NCBI GenBank assembly: GCA_003991915.1
Contig: RQTK01000783.1
Location: forward strand, 46,945-110,944
Source: Elysia chlorotica
Taxonomy: Eukaryota; Mollusca; Gastropoda; Plakobranchidae
Length of the DNA stretch: 64,000 bases
Direction: 5' to 3'
The position numbers and the translations under genes were made by a program. Below are positions 1 to 41,890 of the stretch, piece after piece. Below the pieces are notes generated by a model, which searched no databases, was not told the origin of the DNA, and was given only the letters and a program-made list of their open reading frames with translations. Position 1 is the stretch's first letter. Every line of letters starts with the position of its first letter.

Positions 1-48
<48 letters not shown>

Positions 49-73
49 CATCATCATCATCATCATCATCATA
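1..73. repeat. (GAT)n followed by (CAT)n
   Basis: About 16 GAT units switch to CAT units at 48-50. The two halves are complementary, so the tract is a perfect hairpin former. Confidence 0.9.
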
Positions 74-1130
74 ATCATCGTCGTAACAATATAAGAAGAA
101 GAACGCTTGCGGCGTTTGTGTATTCTACCCTAGGTCTAGTTTAGATTTAAAGATCTAATTTTTAAGGCTCTTGGGTTGTTGAAATCCAGCTTTAATCTAT
201 TTGTCTTGGACGGAGAAATCTGTGCATATATTGACTAGACACAAGTAAGGTATAGCTATTGGTACATCATAAAAACAAGGAGGAAAATAATGTTGCCATT
301 ACAACTTTAACTTGGTTTTGTCGAGGGGATATAGAAAGTTAGTACATAAATGTAAGCGCAGCTTCAGCTCTCATAGCTTATTTCGTTAGCATAAAAAACC
401 TTGTACGTGTTTGTGTGTTCACCAAACTCCAGTTCTTCACTTCACATATCCCTGTCTAGATGAGTGTTGTTGCACTAAGGTTGACGGGCAACAGCTTTAC
501 CACGTAATTATTCCTTCTCTGTTTTCAGCCTTTCGAAGTAATTCACACAGACTGAAACATGTCCCTCTTTTACCTTCTTGTCATCTCTTTGTCTGTCTGC
601 CTTCCCGCCTCCGTCCCTGTATCGTGCCCTGTAGGATCATCTTTGCACCGAACTAATGAACTTTAAATAAATAGTTAATTGTTGTACCAGAAACTGTGAA
701 CTGTGGAACAATAGCCATGGTTATACTTGCACTGGTTGAACTCTACTTTAAGCTAAATAATGTTTTCAACATTTATGGGACATGATTGTATTTTGCATGC
801 CTGCTGACATACATCAAATGCGAGGATGACCGTGAGTAGAAGCTCCGACCTCCAATATTCAGCGTTTGAGCCTTTCTCAATTCACGTGGATTTTAAAGAG
901 GTTTGTGAAACTGTACCTTATGCATTTTTATTCAGGCTGAAATGCCAAGTGGGGTAAAGGGATTTCATAGAATGATAAGGTTCTTGGGAATAATAATTTT
1001 AAAAAATTGCTTGCACAGAAAAGTATTACAACACTCAGTGAGTGCAAACTAGGAAAGGAGAAGGACAATAACAACATTATATAATACGACAAGCCATAAT
1101 CATCCGACACGTTGTTAGAAGGAATTGACA
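74..1130. other. No gene seen
   Basis: AT-rich DNA with only short chance open frames. An 81-codon frame at 411-656 has no recognisable motif or splice context. Confidence 0.5.
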
Positions 1131-1160
1131 TAAAACATTGCCGGCAACTGGTATGATTGA

Positions 1161-1222
<62 letters not shown>

Positions 1223-1395
1223 TAGATAGATAGATCGATAGATAGAGAGAGAGGGTTAGGTTGGGTTGGTTTAACGTCCAACAGCAGCACTATATAGACT
1301 ATATTGTGGAAAACAAAAAAAGACGTCTGACAATTATATGTGCTGCCACACACGAGACAGGGCGGGGATACCATTACTCCTGTCTCAGCCGGGAG

Positions 1396-1468
<73 letters not shown>

Positions 1469-1475
1469 TAGAGAA
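1161..1475. repeat. (GA)n tracts flanking a SINE fragment
   Basis: GA-dinucleotide runs with a short GATA stretch (1161-1250) and another run (1401-1470). Confidence 0.9.
1254..1397 (-). mobile_element. SINE fragment (3' and central parts)
   Basis: Antisense GGTTTAACGTCCAACAGCAGC through GTGCTGCCACACACGAGACAGG to CTCAGCCGG. The head is replaced by a (GA)n tract. Confidence 0.75.
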
Positions 1476-1517
1476 AGAAAGGCAGAAGAAAAGGAGAGAG
1501 AGAGAGGAAGCAGCAAG

Positions 1518-1791
1518 AAGACAGCGAGGAAAACTGCAAGACAAAACCACAGAGTTGGTTGGAGGACAGAGCAGCAGCATTGTAATCAGAAACACGAGTG
1601 ACAGAGAAGTGGCGAGCCATGAAAGCTGACCCGATCACAGAAAGCCGCTGAATGAATAATCGCTCTGTGGACTTGAAACTGTTATAAACTTGTGTATAAA
1701 CGCGTGTATGTTTTGTATTGTGTTATAACTATTTTATTTTTTCAGCTGTAGTCTTTTCTAAGCTAGCTTACCCATTTGTTAAAAAATAGTG

Positions 1792-1879
<88 letters not shown>

Positions 1880-2252
1880 ATCTCTCTCCCTCTTTCTCTT
1901 TCTCCGTGTTCTCTCTCTCTTTCTATCTCTCTCTCCCTCTTTCTCTTTCTCCGTGTTCTCTTTTGTCTCTCCCTCTTTTTATGCAAAGACAGCGAGGAAA
2001 ACTGCAAGACAAAACCACAAGAGTTGGTTGGAGGACAGAGCAGCAGCATTGTAATCAGAAACACGGGTGACAGAGAAGTGGCGAGCCATGAAAGCTGACC
2101 CAATCACGGAAAGCCTCTGAATGAATAATCGTTCTGTGGACTTGAAACTGTTATAAACTTGGGCGTGTATGTTTTGTATTGTGTTATAACTATTTTATTT
2201 TTTCAGCTGTAGCCTTTTCTAAGCTAGCTTACCCATTTGTTAAAAAATAATG

Positions 2253-2260
<8 letters not shown>
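1518..2260. repeat. Two tandem copies of a 270-290-bp unit
   Basis: The unit beginning AGACAGCGAGGAAAACTGC at 1519 recurs at 1987, an offset of 468 bp, with a handful of differences. Each copy ends AAAAAATA(G/A)TGCGTT and runs straight into a (TC)n tract. The first is also preceded by (GA)n, so the copies are bracketed by complementary purine and pyrimidine runs. Confidence 0.85.
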
Positions 2261-2305
<45 letters not shown>

Positions 2306-2815
2306 TCTATCTCTCTCCACTACACATCTTCATCTATAAAACATCAGTGTCGATCTGCACGTCTGTCTGCCGGCAGCAACACAGCATGGCTGCAAACGTA
2401 GAATGCAACCAGAGACTCCAGAGACTCTAGGTAAGCTAAATCGTAGCGTCTCGGATGAAACTCAAGACAAATTTACAAGTCGAAGTCAGTATGTATACAC
2501 TGCAATTATAAATCGCGGAAAAATCGAACCTGAATCCCCTCGAGGCCCCGCCACCTCTGAGGAAAAAGAGGTCCTCCAAGTGCATACTTATTATGTTTAG
2601 TCTTCAGTTTGAAGACATCTAGATTTGCAGAACACTGCGAGTTCGATCTCCAACCATTAATTTTGTCTCTTTACAGTGTCTAACAAATTACTGCGTAAGT
2701 GAGAAATAACGATCTATGTTCTGGGTTGCCTCTGCTATTTATCACATTTCCCCTGTTACAGTCCTGTCAGGCCACCACTTATGACGGGAGCCGACAACGA
2801 CGAAGCACGGATCGG

Positions 2816-3037
2816 AGATGGGTTGAGTTGGTTTAACGTCTTACGTCAGCACTATAATTATATGCTATATTATGGGCAGGTCTCAGGACTGACGTCTGAC
2901 AATTTGTATGTGCTGCCACACAAGATAACACTATTCCTGTCTCAGCCTGTCACATTAAACTGACTCCCACCCAACCAGTAGGGGGGCGAAATTTTGTCGG
3001 AAGCCGATGTTCTACCCCAGGGTTACGGCGCCCCCCG
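2816..3037 (-). mobile_element. SINE, type A
   Basis: Antisense copy from GTTGAGTTGGTTTAACGTC to the head remnant CGGAAGCCGATGTTCTACCCCAG. The box B region is partly deleted. Confidence 0.75.
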
Positions 3038-3104
3038 CGAAGCACGGATAACTTCACGCCATCCTTCTGTCCTCACAATGTCTGTAGATGGATTTCAATT
3101 TGTT

Positions 3105-3361
3105 AGAGCTGGCTGCGCTTAGCGTCCAACTTCAACACTATAGAGATGATATTGTGAACGGGTCCAAGACTAACGTCTGACAATAATTTTTTTACAGAGA
3201 CAGTGCGGATATAATGACTCCTGTCTGAGCCAGTCACATTGTACCGACATCGATCCAACCAGTAGGAAGACAAATCAGACAAATAAATGTTTGACTGATT
3301 CTGGATTTTGAAACCAGAGACCTTTCGATTGGGAGACCAACGCTCAACCACTGACGCCACT
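3105..3361 (-). mobile_element. SINE, type B
   Basis: The antisense central domain (CTCCTGTCTGAGCCAGTCACATT) is followed by a type B head: GATTGGGAGACCAACGCTCAACCACTG. Confidence 0.7.
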
Positions 3362-4064
3362 TTCCAAGACGGATGCTGCCGCAAATGCTGTACTAATTTT
3401 AGTGTTGTTATCTATGTATTGAGAAAAGCGGCCTTTAGAGCCCCATTTTTTTCGTGCAACACTATCTTTTTGTGTGAATATTTGTTTTTTGGTTGTGTTT
3501 CCTTGGTGTACTGATTTTTCGTATTTATTGCATTTATTCCACAGTTTTAATAAGCTCCAGGTTGCTGATACCCCCAAGCTTTTTTTTCGAGTTTGGAACG
3601 GTGTTTGTGTGGTTACCTAGCTACAGGCTAAGTTTCATGTTATTTCTTTATTTGTGGACGGTAGGCGTGATCAAGATCTTTAGCGGTATTGATTTTAAAT
3701 AAGATGTGGGTATTATTTTTATTATTTTGGTAATTTAACTCTTTTGTAAAAGATCTAAAACCTACATTCGTCATTTCTATTTGTCTCGTTGTCTAATGCA
3801 AAACCCGACGCTCGTGATTGTCTCTTTTCAGTACATATATACAGGCTTGGTCGGTGGCAGTGTAATAATGATTGAGACAATAGTGTTGGTATTCCCGCAT
3901 TGTTCACGACATAGTCTTGGGGATGACAATACAACTTTTTGGTAGCTTCAAATCGTAAGCCATCATAATCTCATACTGTAACAAGTCGTAAGCTACCTGA
4001 ACATTGTAGATACAGCCGAGCCCCATAGTCTTGCCTACTGAAGACGTTAAGAAACGCACTCACG

Positions 4065-4850
4065 AGCCCCTGCCTCTTTTCATAGTTATGCTTCATTATC
4101 AGTCATTAGTGAGTCCATATCTGGATGTAACTGTGTTTATCTTATCCATGTTTGTTGCTTGACTGTTTACGTTTCATCATCCTCTCCGTATTGATTCGTA
4201 TCTCAGTCCCTGTCTCTGTCTTTGTCAGTCCCTGTTGTGTTGGTTGTAGTATTGCATGGCTACACCTCCACATTGTTGGTCCCTTTAGACTGACTCCGAT
4301 CCATTCAGTAGGGGGAGACATCACGCCAGGGTTCGAACCACGGACCTCTTGCGTCGAAAGCCGGTGTTCTACCCCAGAGCCACTGCCCCCCCCTCCCCAC
4401 CTTCAGCAGCCTAAACGGCATCACATCCTGCACACACCCCTGACTCTTTTCAAAGTTCTGCTTCATTATGGATCATTTGTGTGTCCATATCTAATAATAG
4501 CGTCGTTTATTTATCCATGTTTGTTGCCTGACTGCTTACGTTCCATCACCGTTCTATCCGTATTGATTGGCACCTCAGTCACTGTCTCTGTCTTGTCAGT
4601 CCCTGTTCTGTTGGTTGTAGTATTGCATGGCTGCACCTCCACGTTGGCAATCACTTTAGACTGACACCGGTCCATTCAGTAGGGGGAGACATCGCCAGGG
4701 CTCCAACCACGGACCTCTTGCGTCGAAAGCCGGTGTTCAACCCCAGAGCCACTGCCCCTCTGGCATCTTAGTTTCTGTCTCTGTCTCTGTCAGTCCCCGT
4801 TCTGTTGGTAGTAGTATCGTATGGCTACACATTCAAGTTGAGCTTGTCAA
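4065..4850. repeat. Tandem duplication of about 360 bp, two copies and a partial third
   Basis: About 4065-4400 and 4430-4762 match in order: CTTCATTAT, TATCCATGTTTGTTG, CCGTATTGATT, CTGTCTCTGTC, GTAGTATTGCATGGCT, then a minus-strand SINE head (antisense of box B and box A). A third copy (about 4763-4850) has only the middle part. The SINE head was therefore copied together with its flank. Confidence 0.8.
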
Positions 4851-4892
4851 TCTAAGATGTTAGCATGTCATCACCAGCCTGAAATACCGGGA

Positions 4893-5143
4893 AGTTGAGT
4901 TGGTCTAACGTCCAACGTCAGCTCTATATAAACTAAATTGTGGACTGATCCCAAGACTAACGTCTGACAATTTTATGTGCTGCCACACATGAGACAGGGC
5001 GTGGATACCATGACTCCTGTCTCAGCCGGTCACAATAGACTGACACCGACCCAACCAGTTTGGGGCGACATCCCCTGTGCTCGAACCACAGACCTTTTGC
5101 GTTAGCAGCAGGTGTTTTATCCCAGGGCTGCCGACCCCCCCCC
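4893..5143 (-). mobile_element. SINE, type A
   Basis: Nearly complete antisense copy from GTTGAGTTGGTCTAACG to the head (CAGGTGTTTTATCCCAGGGC) and a C run. Confidence 0.8.
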
Positions 5144-5433
5144 CTACCCTTCAGCAGTCAGAGCTACATCCATTATATCCTCCATCAAGTTATGTAAAAC
5201 GGCTATAGAGTATGATTATATATGGTCAGTTAACTCAGGACTTCCAGTATATCGAGTGCAAGTGGGAGATTCAATGAGCTGCCATGCACAACTGTGTTTT
5301 GTTCTTCCTGTTATGTGGTCTCTCTACGTGTCTTATGCATTATCTGTCTGTCTTTTTCTCGCTGCCTGTTTCTATGTATATATGTTGGCCTGTCTGTATA
5401 TAATTATGTATGTCTATATGTATATGTCTGTCT

Positions 5434-5435
<2 letters not shown>

Positions 5436-5495
<60 letters not shown>

Positions 5496-5758
5496 TCTCT
5501 CTTACTTTCTCTTTCCGACTCGCTAATAATTATAATGACTGTATTTATCCTGTCTAACCCAACTCTTTTTACACGCCTGTCCGTCTCTCTCAACTTCCTT
5601 GTTCTTGCTGTCTGTTTTTTTTTCCTCTTTTTAAACTCCATTCCTCTGTCTTTGTCCATTATTTGTAATGGCTTTATCACATTCTATTGCTTTGCCTTTT
5701 CCCGCTTCTCTATCTCTGTCTCTCATGTCTCTGTCAGTCTGTCTGTCTGACTCTCTCT

Positions 5759-5794
<36 letters not shown>

Positions 5795-5795
5795 G
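5436..5795. repeat. (TC)n tracts
   Basis: Two pyrimidine dinucleotide runs (5436-5510 and 5752-5795) in a generally CT-rich stretch. Open frames across it are low-complexity artefacts. Confidence 0.85.
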
Positions 5796-6009
5796 CACGA
5801 CAAATATAAAGATACAAAGATTTAATATAAAATATAATGAAGCAAAGGAGATGATAGTGAACAAAATCCGATTTTGCTAAAAGATTAAAATTAGGAAAGG
5901 GTCATTCAGTCAAAATTAATTATAAATAGAGCCCATTCAACCTGCCCACCCAAGTATTAATGGCAGTCATTGTTCGTCTTGTTTTGTTGCTTAGCGTAGT
6001 TTTAGTTGT

Positions 6010-6412
6010 AGTTAAGTTGATTTAACGTCCAACATCAGAACTATATAAGCTATATTGTGAACGGGCCCCACGACTACGGCTGAAAATTTTATGTCCTATC
6101 ACACACGAGGCAGGCCGGGGATACCACGACTCTTGACTCAGTCAGTTATATTAACTGACACAGACTCTTTTGTTACATCCCAGTTACGACTGAGGGGGTC
6201 CGACGACTCCTAACTCAGTCATATTAAACTGGACACCGACCCTTTTGCGTCGGAAGCCGACGGTCCACCCCAGAACCAAAGCATTCCCCGTTGCTCAGCA
6301 CTATATAGGTTACATTGTGGAAGGCCCCACAACTAATGTCTGCCAAATTTACGTGCCGCCTGACAGAGACGATTTATGGATACCTTAGCTACTGTCCCAG
6401 CCGGTCACTTTA
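6010..6412 (-). mobile_element. Two degenerate SINEs, head to tail
   Basis: A copy at about 6010-6288 with internal repetition of the GACTCAGTCA.ATTAA.CTG region is followed at once by a second, headless copy (about 6289-6412: CAGCACTATATAGGTTACATT to CAGCCGGTCACTTTAA). Confidence 0.65.
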
Positions 6413-7851
6413 AATAATGACAGTTGTAATCCTCCCTCTTTGCAGGCGAATGTCTCTTTCTCTTTGGGCACGCCAGCTAATGGCGTGATGTACCGTCTCA
6501 GCTCTTCAGGATGTATTGTCTTGAGTCATCATACAGTGGCTTTTTACGTTTCACAACACTAGACAGATATGAAACTGCTTGGTGTTGGGTAAACTATAAA
6601 GTGTTTACTGTTATTAAAATAATGTAGCTCTAATTGTTAGATGATGACACGTGTGACTGTTCCTTGGCATGGCATTATTATATTGTTATTGTGTTGGTAA
6701 GTCACAGTTTTGATACATGTATATAAGAAGCCATTGTATCATTGGCACATAATTGTTCTCCAACTATTGTCATATTTTTGCAAATGTTTTCGTTTATGTG
6801 ATCATTGCCCACATTAAGACCATTTTCAAATATTGTGTGGGGTCTCAGCACAAAGTTGTGTATTTTCGCTTCAGTATATAGAATGGATGTAAAAATGGAA
6901 GTGGTAGATCTTCTGTAGAATACAATCTTTTGAAAATAAGGTTATTCAGGTGCAAAGTTACTACTATGGAGTTTACCATGTCTTCATGAATAAAACTTTC
7001 TCAGCGAAATAAAAGTTGTTCCATGATAAACGCTGCGGCTGAACAATCACCTTATTAGTGTTGGTCTTTTAAATTTCATGAAATGGTGAAATACTGTAGA
7101 AAATCATCTCATGGTAGTATTTAGTTAGAAAGTTATTATGGAGGTTGAACGTTCGAAACCAAACCACGATCATTTCGTCTAATGAGCTTTGTTTAAAAGT
7201 ACAGAGCACTTTCCTACATTTGATTGCCTTGGTGAATTGACCCTAGGCAATGGATTTTCATGACTAAAAATAATTAAAATTGTAGGAAATTTGCAAGATA
7301 CATAAACCACTCACGTACTCAGACATTTTCTTTTTTTTCATAACAAGCAGCTCAATTGAAACAATAACCATGATTGACTGCTGGTTTTAATATGCAACAA
7401 TAAAACAAATAATATTTATTCCAAGAAATCAATAAATGTGGAGCAAACCGCAAAGGTAAAGTATTGGGTAACTAAAACATCAATATGTAATTAAAAGTTA
7501 ATCCTTTATTACAATAAGACATATGACTACTTTTCAAGCAAAAAAATGACAAATGTATTTGCTTTCATAAAATGTAATATAAAAACAGCAAATTACATGC
7601 CGTTACTGTGAACTAGATCAGTAACTGTTGTAGCACCCACTTAATTTCGTTCACACTAGTTGCACAAAAATGATTAAAAAAAAAACTTCTTCGATCGAGT
7701 ACTTTTTAGTCTTTTAACAGCTAGAGAGATAGGAATTATTCTGTGTAACATAGCAATAGTTATTATGTGCATTTAAAATAAACAGGTTTGTGTGCTAATG
7801 CACCTAAGAACTCCGGAAATCCAGTGTGTTCTGTTGTGCGAGTAATAAGTT
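6413..7851. other. AT-rich DNA downstream of the enzyme gene
   Basis: No repeat, open frame or RNA gene was recognised. The part nearest 7850 is probably the 3' flank of the enzyme gene. Confidence 0.5.
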
Positions 7852-7889
7852 TTTATTTAATTAGGAAAACAATTCTTCTGTATTTTATT
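7852..7889 (-). promoter_or_regulatory. Candidate polyadenylation signals of the enzyme gene
   Basis: Two AATAAA hexamers occur on the minus strand, at 7889-7884 and 7857-7852. They lie 9 and 41 nt after the stop. The first is very close to the stop, so the second is the more likely signal. Confidence 0.45.
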
Positions 7890-7897
7890 GTCGACTT

Positions 7898-37207
<29,310 letters not shown>

Positions 37208-37224
<17 letters not shown>

Positions 37225-37256
37225 TGTAGAGCACGTTTTACAATTTCCTGTAAACT
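37208..37256 (-). CDS. Enzyme gene exon 1: start codon and 17 coding bases
   Basis: The coding part is 37224-37208: ATG GGT TCC AGA GAT AG, followed by a consensus donor gtaagt. The two leftover bases plus the C that opens the next exon make a Ser codon, so the protein starts MGSRDS before EDRH. The other two frames do not continue into exon 2. A possible acceptor (cccag) sits at 37257-37258, so the 5' UTR may be spliced; alternatively transcription starts near here. The exon is tiny and was found by phase and splice-site matching, so it is less certain than the others. Confidence 0.65.
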
Positions 37257-37788
37257 CTGGGTAGATAATTATTAGAAACTAGCCTAGTAGATCTATTACT
37301 AGTACAAGTACAGAACAACCAGAGTTGTGCCTACCAAATTTTAATATAGAAAATATGAACAGTGCATGTAACCTGAATCTACTCTGTTTGCTCACTAACT
37401 CAGTTGTTGAATAGTTGGCCTTGTAATTGTATGCTGTAATTTATTTTCTCAGTAACTCAGTAACTTTTCACTCTGTTGGCCTTGAATAGCGTGTACGCCC
37501 AGAGACACTGTCAGTCAGTGTGTACAAAGCCGTGTCGTATGTGAAACACAAACCATGAAGCAAAGCAAAGTTAGCAAACCATGCAAGGTCGTGAGGTCAA
37601 AGTTTTGACGTGATTTAGCAGCAGCTGTTCCGCATACATTTTGACTAGACCTTGCGTTAACCAGTATCCATAGTCAGATAGCCCTCTCTCTGGTTGTGCT
37701 GACCCTAGGGACACACCCTAGCGTATTATATAATCTGTGGGGAAGAGGCCCCAAAGCCCGCATGGTCAATGTGAAGCGTTCGGGCCGG

Positions 37789-38279
37789 TGTAGCACGCCA
37801 CCCTAACCAGCACGCCAGGGCTACTCAGAGTTTGCCTGGCAGCGCCAGCCAAACTCAGGAGTCTGTCTGGCGGCCGCCAAAAGCACTCTCGGGTATCTGT
37901 GGCGGCGCCAGGAACACTCTATCTAGGCAAAACCGACTGACTTTTTTGTTGAGCCAGAGAACTGAAAATGTGTAACAGAATATTTTTTTTAAAGTTGTGC
38001 ATACGTCTTAAGCTTTCACGGCCATAATTATGCATCGCAACTAAAGAAACTCAATTTAGACGATCCAGAATGCGTGAAAATCTCAACTCCGCCAAAATTT
38101 TGTTAACTTAGATCTAGCATTCAGTCACCCACGCCCCCGCTAGATCTACAGAAAAATTAGTCTTTTTCGCGTAAATAGAGTGTTTCTGGCGGCCGCCACA
38201 GATACTCTCTGAGTCTGTCTGGCGGCCGCCAGGTGGACTCTGAGTATCGTTAGTCGATGAGTCCGTGTGGCGTGCTACA
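37789..38279. mobile_element. Foldback (TIR) transposable element of 491 bp
   Basis: The ends are exact inverted repeats (TGTAGCACGCCAC at the left, its complement at the right). The similarity continues inward for about 110-140 bp and includes several CTGGCGGCCGCCAG-type palindromes. CCGG flanks both sides (37785-37788 and 38280-38283), consistent with a 4-bp target duplication. The interior (about 37930-38170) is AT-rich and has no open frame. It sits between two stretches of LINE-like DNA. Confidence 0.65.
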
Positions 38280-38407
38280 CCGGTGTAAATGCTCCGTTAC
38301 CAGCCGTCTTGGCTTCCGCTGAAGAGCCCCGTCACTGCCTGCATGGTCAATGTGTAGCGTCCGAGCCGGTGTTACCGCTCTTCCACGCCGTAACCTCTCC
38401 GGTTAGG

Positions 38408-38680
38408 TTACTTAGTAGCTCTCTGAAGGAAAACCCGTGTCAGTCGCGCCGCTTCGGCCAAGACAGGTGTGGCTTCCCATAAAACCTTTTTCCTATCTCG
38501 GCGACTCCAACCCGCGGTTCGAATGAAGAACAGTACATGCTCTGTCGACTCGGATTTGTACCCACAGAGGCGGCAACTCGCGGATGAGCTCCAGCCCTTT
38601 TTGGACATGCTACACTGCAACAATGAATGGTTGGTCCGCAGGCGAAAAACGAAGACGCTACGCAAGGGAATCTGCACCGG
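38408..38680 (-). mobile_element. LINE relic: C-terminal zinc-knuckle region
   Basis: The minus-strand frame contains FRLRTNHSLLQ, SCRLCGYKSESTEHVLF and a charged tail. CxxCG...TxEHxLF is the C-terminal knuckle of jockey/CR1-like non-LTR elements; the last cysteine is missing. The relic may extend to about 38284 and, beyond the foldback element, to about 37690, because a GCATGGTCAATGTG word occurs on both sides. Confidence 0.65.
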
Positions 38681-38754
38681 CGTCCAATTATAGCTATATC
38701 CCAGACTTATATGTTCTCTATAGGGTATAACGTCTCCTAGATTCCTCTAGGGAG

Positions 38755-38880
38755 TTATATACGGCGACGGGTCCCAAGACTTACGTCTGACAACTTTATG
38801 TGCTGCCACACACGAGACAGGGCACGGATACAATGACTCCTGCCTCAGCCGGTCAAATTATACTGACATATACTTATAGA
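38755..38880 (-). mobile_element. SINE central fragment
   Basis: Antisense GGGTCCCAAGACTTACGTC through GTGCTGCCACACACGAGAC to CAGCCGGTCAAATTATACTG. Confidence 0.7.
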
Positions 38881-39489
38881 GCCAATGAGTGGTCAAAATA
38901 ACCCATTCCTAACGAGTGTGGATCTGCAATATATTATTGTGGTGTGGATCGCAAATGTTTATTACCGGTAAATACTTACGCCTGAAGATACAGTAACTTC
39001 ATTATAATAATTTATACCGTATTTATAATGCTCAGTGTGGTGTTACAGGGTTTGGTTGTTTTCAAACTCATTTGAATTAGAAAACCATGCTTTGCAATAA
39101 ACGTTAGTTACGAAATTTTAGCTCGACATTTTATGTTGAAAAAAAAGTTTTGGCGAAATATTTTAACAATGTTGTATATAATTGTGAGAAAGTCAAGAAC
39201 AAAAAAACAACAATAGATCAATATTGGAACTAACAAAATATCAGTTATTGCAGGTAAAAATGTTTTTCAATTTCGTGTATTATTTTATATCGAACGTTTG
39301 AGAGACGGTAAATCAAACAAAAACAAAGACGTGGAAAAAGTGTGTAGGTAAGTATATGGAAAATACGTAGACAAATAAACAGGTAGGTAAATTAATAGAT
39401 AAACAGTCTGGGAGAAAAATAAATAGAAATGTAGTCGCAGGCTTACATATATAAAGAATGTTTGACAAGCAGGTGGACTACATGGATGG

Positions 39490-39640
<151 letters not shown>

Positions 39641-40254
39641 GATAAAGTGCTAAATTGAGGTTGCAGAGGGCCCGGGGCCCAGGTCGTTCATCCATAGAGA
39701 TCAAATAATGATTCTAGTAACTTATAATCTATTTTCACTGTATTCCCTCAGTCACTAAAGGTTTAAAACACAACGGTTAAAGCTAGCAGGGAAGCTCTGT
39801 CAGAAGTTGTATAAATAGTGCAAACTCCTCAGATTTTCAGGCGTTAGGTACCCCGTCAATGTGATGTTGGTGGGCTGGCTATCCTGAGAGTTTGACCAAG
39901 GGTTAGAGCTGGACCACCACACCCCCTGTTTGTTTGTTATTATCTCCCTTTACTCGGAGTTATTTTCCTTTGAATATCGAAGGAACGTAACCCTTTTATA
40001 GACTGCAAGATTTTACTTTTTATTTATTATCCCCCATGGCTCATTCTAAGTTGTCTTTCTAACTCGTGTCCATTGAAAAAGCATTTGTATTGCTCCTGGT
40101 TATCATTTTCTCTCTTCAATTCTTTCCTCCACCTCTCTCATTTCCCTCTCTACCTATCTCTCTAACTTCCCTCTTTCTGTCTCTGTCTTTGTCTCTGTGT
40201 GTGTCTCATTCTCTCCCGTTTCATTCACTTCCCTCAACTCCTCCTCTCTCAGTC

Positions 40255-40318
40255 TCTCTCTCTCTCTTCCCCTTCTGTATCTATCTCTCTCTCCCTCTCT
40301 CTCTCTCTTTCTCTCTCC

Positions 40319-40350
<32 letters not shown>

Positions 40351-40353
40351 TTG

Positions 40354-40449
<96 letters not shown>

Positions 40450-40490
40450 TCTCTCTCTCTCTCCCCTCCCTTCTCTCTCTTTCTTGCCTT
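40255..40490. repeat. CT-rich tract
   Basis: TC dinucleotide runs with scattered CCC and TTT interruptions. Confidence 0.85.
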
Positions 40491-40614
40491 TTTCCTTTAG
40501 CTTCCCTCACCTACTCTCTTTGTCTCTCACTTTCAATTTTTCTCCCACTTTCTATTCTCCTCGCCCAGTCTTTTCCTTCTCTCTACCTGCCTCGGTCTGT
40601 CTATTTGGACAAAT

Positions 40615-40690
40615 GAATTTCAGGTTTCAAACCAGGGATTTCCCAATTAGGAGACGAACGCTCTACCGTAAGCGCAACTCCGCTACCCCT
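40615..40690 (-). mobile_element. SINE head fragment, type B
   Basis: Antisense GGTTTCAAACCAGGGATTTC and GGAGACGAACGCTCTACCG match the type B head. Confidence 0.5.
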
Positions 40691-41498
40691 TTGAAATGAA
40701 CTACAACAAGCCTTAAGTACATTATCACATAAAAGCAAATTTTAACATGAAATGAGAATATTATTTGCAAGTTATTGATCACCTTATATCCCTTTAGCCC
40801 CCTCTGTCTGGGTAAAAGACGGAGCGCATCGCGGATAATTCGCCACATTCTGAAAACGTCTGCCCAGAAGCATTATTTTCTATATATATATATATTATAC
40901 TATTTATAATCATGATAAGCAAAATTTGTCTATGAATATTACTATACTTATGAAGATTTATACAGCCACAGTCTCATATTTTGACAATAAATGTCCGGTT
41001 ATTGATCTTTAAAATATACACAGTTTAAGGTTTCGGATATTTTATCTAACAAATCAGAGTATGTGGGTCAGTAAAACCATAGTACAAAAAGGTTCAGTTT
41101 ACAAAGAAAAATAATCTTCATATGACAAAAGAATATTATTAAAATTCCATATAAAACACTGTAACAACTAGTACCCAAATTTTATTAAAAATCCTTCCAA
41201 CTGTGCATGTTGTTTTTATTTCTATGTTTGTTTTAGTTTATTCAAGTACATAATCGACAGATCACCTTAAAACGCACTGGAATTTGAACAAATAAATCAT
41301 TGTTAGATGAGTAATATATTCAGCAAAAATAGTTAAAATCATTTAACGGTACACGAATACGGACATTGTTCTCCTGTATAACGTGTATGGATGTAAGGAT
41401 ATTATTGGAAACCACGCAGGGAAGGAAGTGGTTGGGGGGGGGGGAGGGGAGTAAGAGAGGAGGGATATAATTGTTAAGATACATGGAGTGGTTGGGGG

Positions 41499-41499
<1 letters not shown>

Positions 41500-41589
<90 letters not shown>

Positions 41590-41843
41590 AGAGAGAGAGA
41601 GGAGAGAGAGAGGGAGAGAGGAAGAGGCGAAAAAAGAGAGAGAGAGAGAGAGAGGGAGTTCTATTGAAAAATTTGAAGGAAAAAAAACCCTCCCTGGGGA
41701 AATGCACAGATAATGCAGTTATAGGGATGTAAATTAACGGTCAAGCTAGCCGGATTATGGGAAGAGAAAAAAAAAGAAATAAAAAGGCAACATTGTGTAA
41801 AGAGAATGGTGATGAAAAAAAGTATGTAAAAAAAATAGATATA

Positions 41844-41889
<46 letters not shown>

Positions 41890-41890
41890 G
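41500..41890. repeat. (GA)n tracts
   Basis: A GA run of about 160 bp (41500-41660) and a second run (41850-41888). Confidence 0.88.

Noticed and set aside
2403-2600. A 65-codon plus-strand frame with normal composition
   Set aside because: There is no recognisable motif, no convincing splice partner and no neighbouring exon.
40066-40699. Long Leu/Ser-rich frames
   Set aside because: They come from a CT-rich microsatellite; three overlapping frames are open, which is typical of simple repeats.
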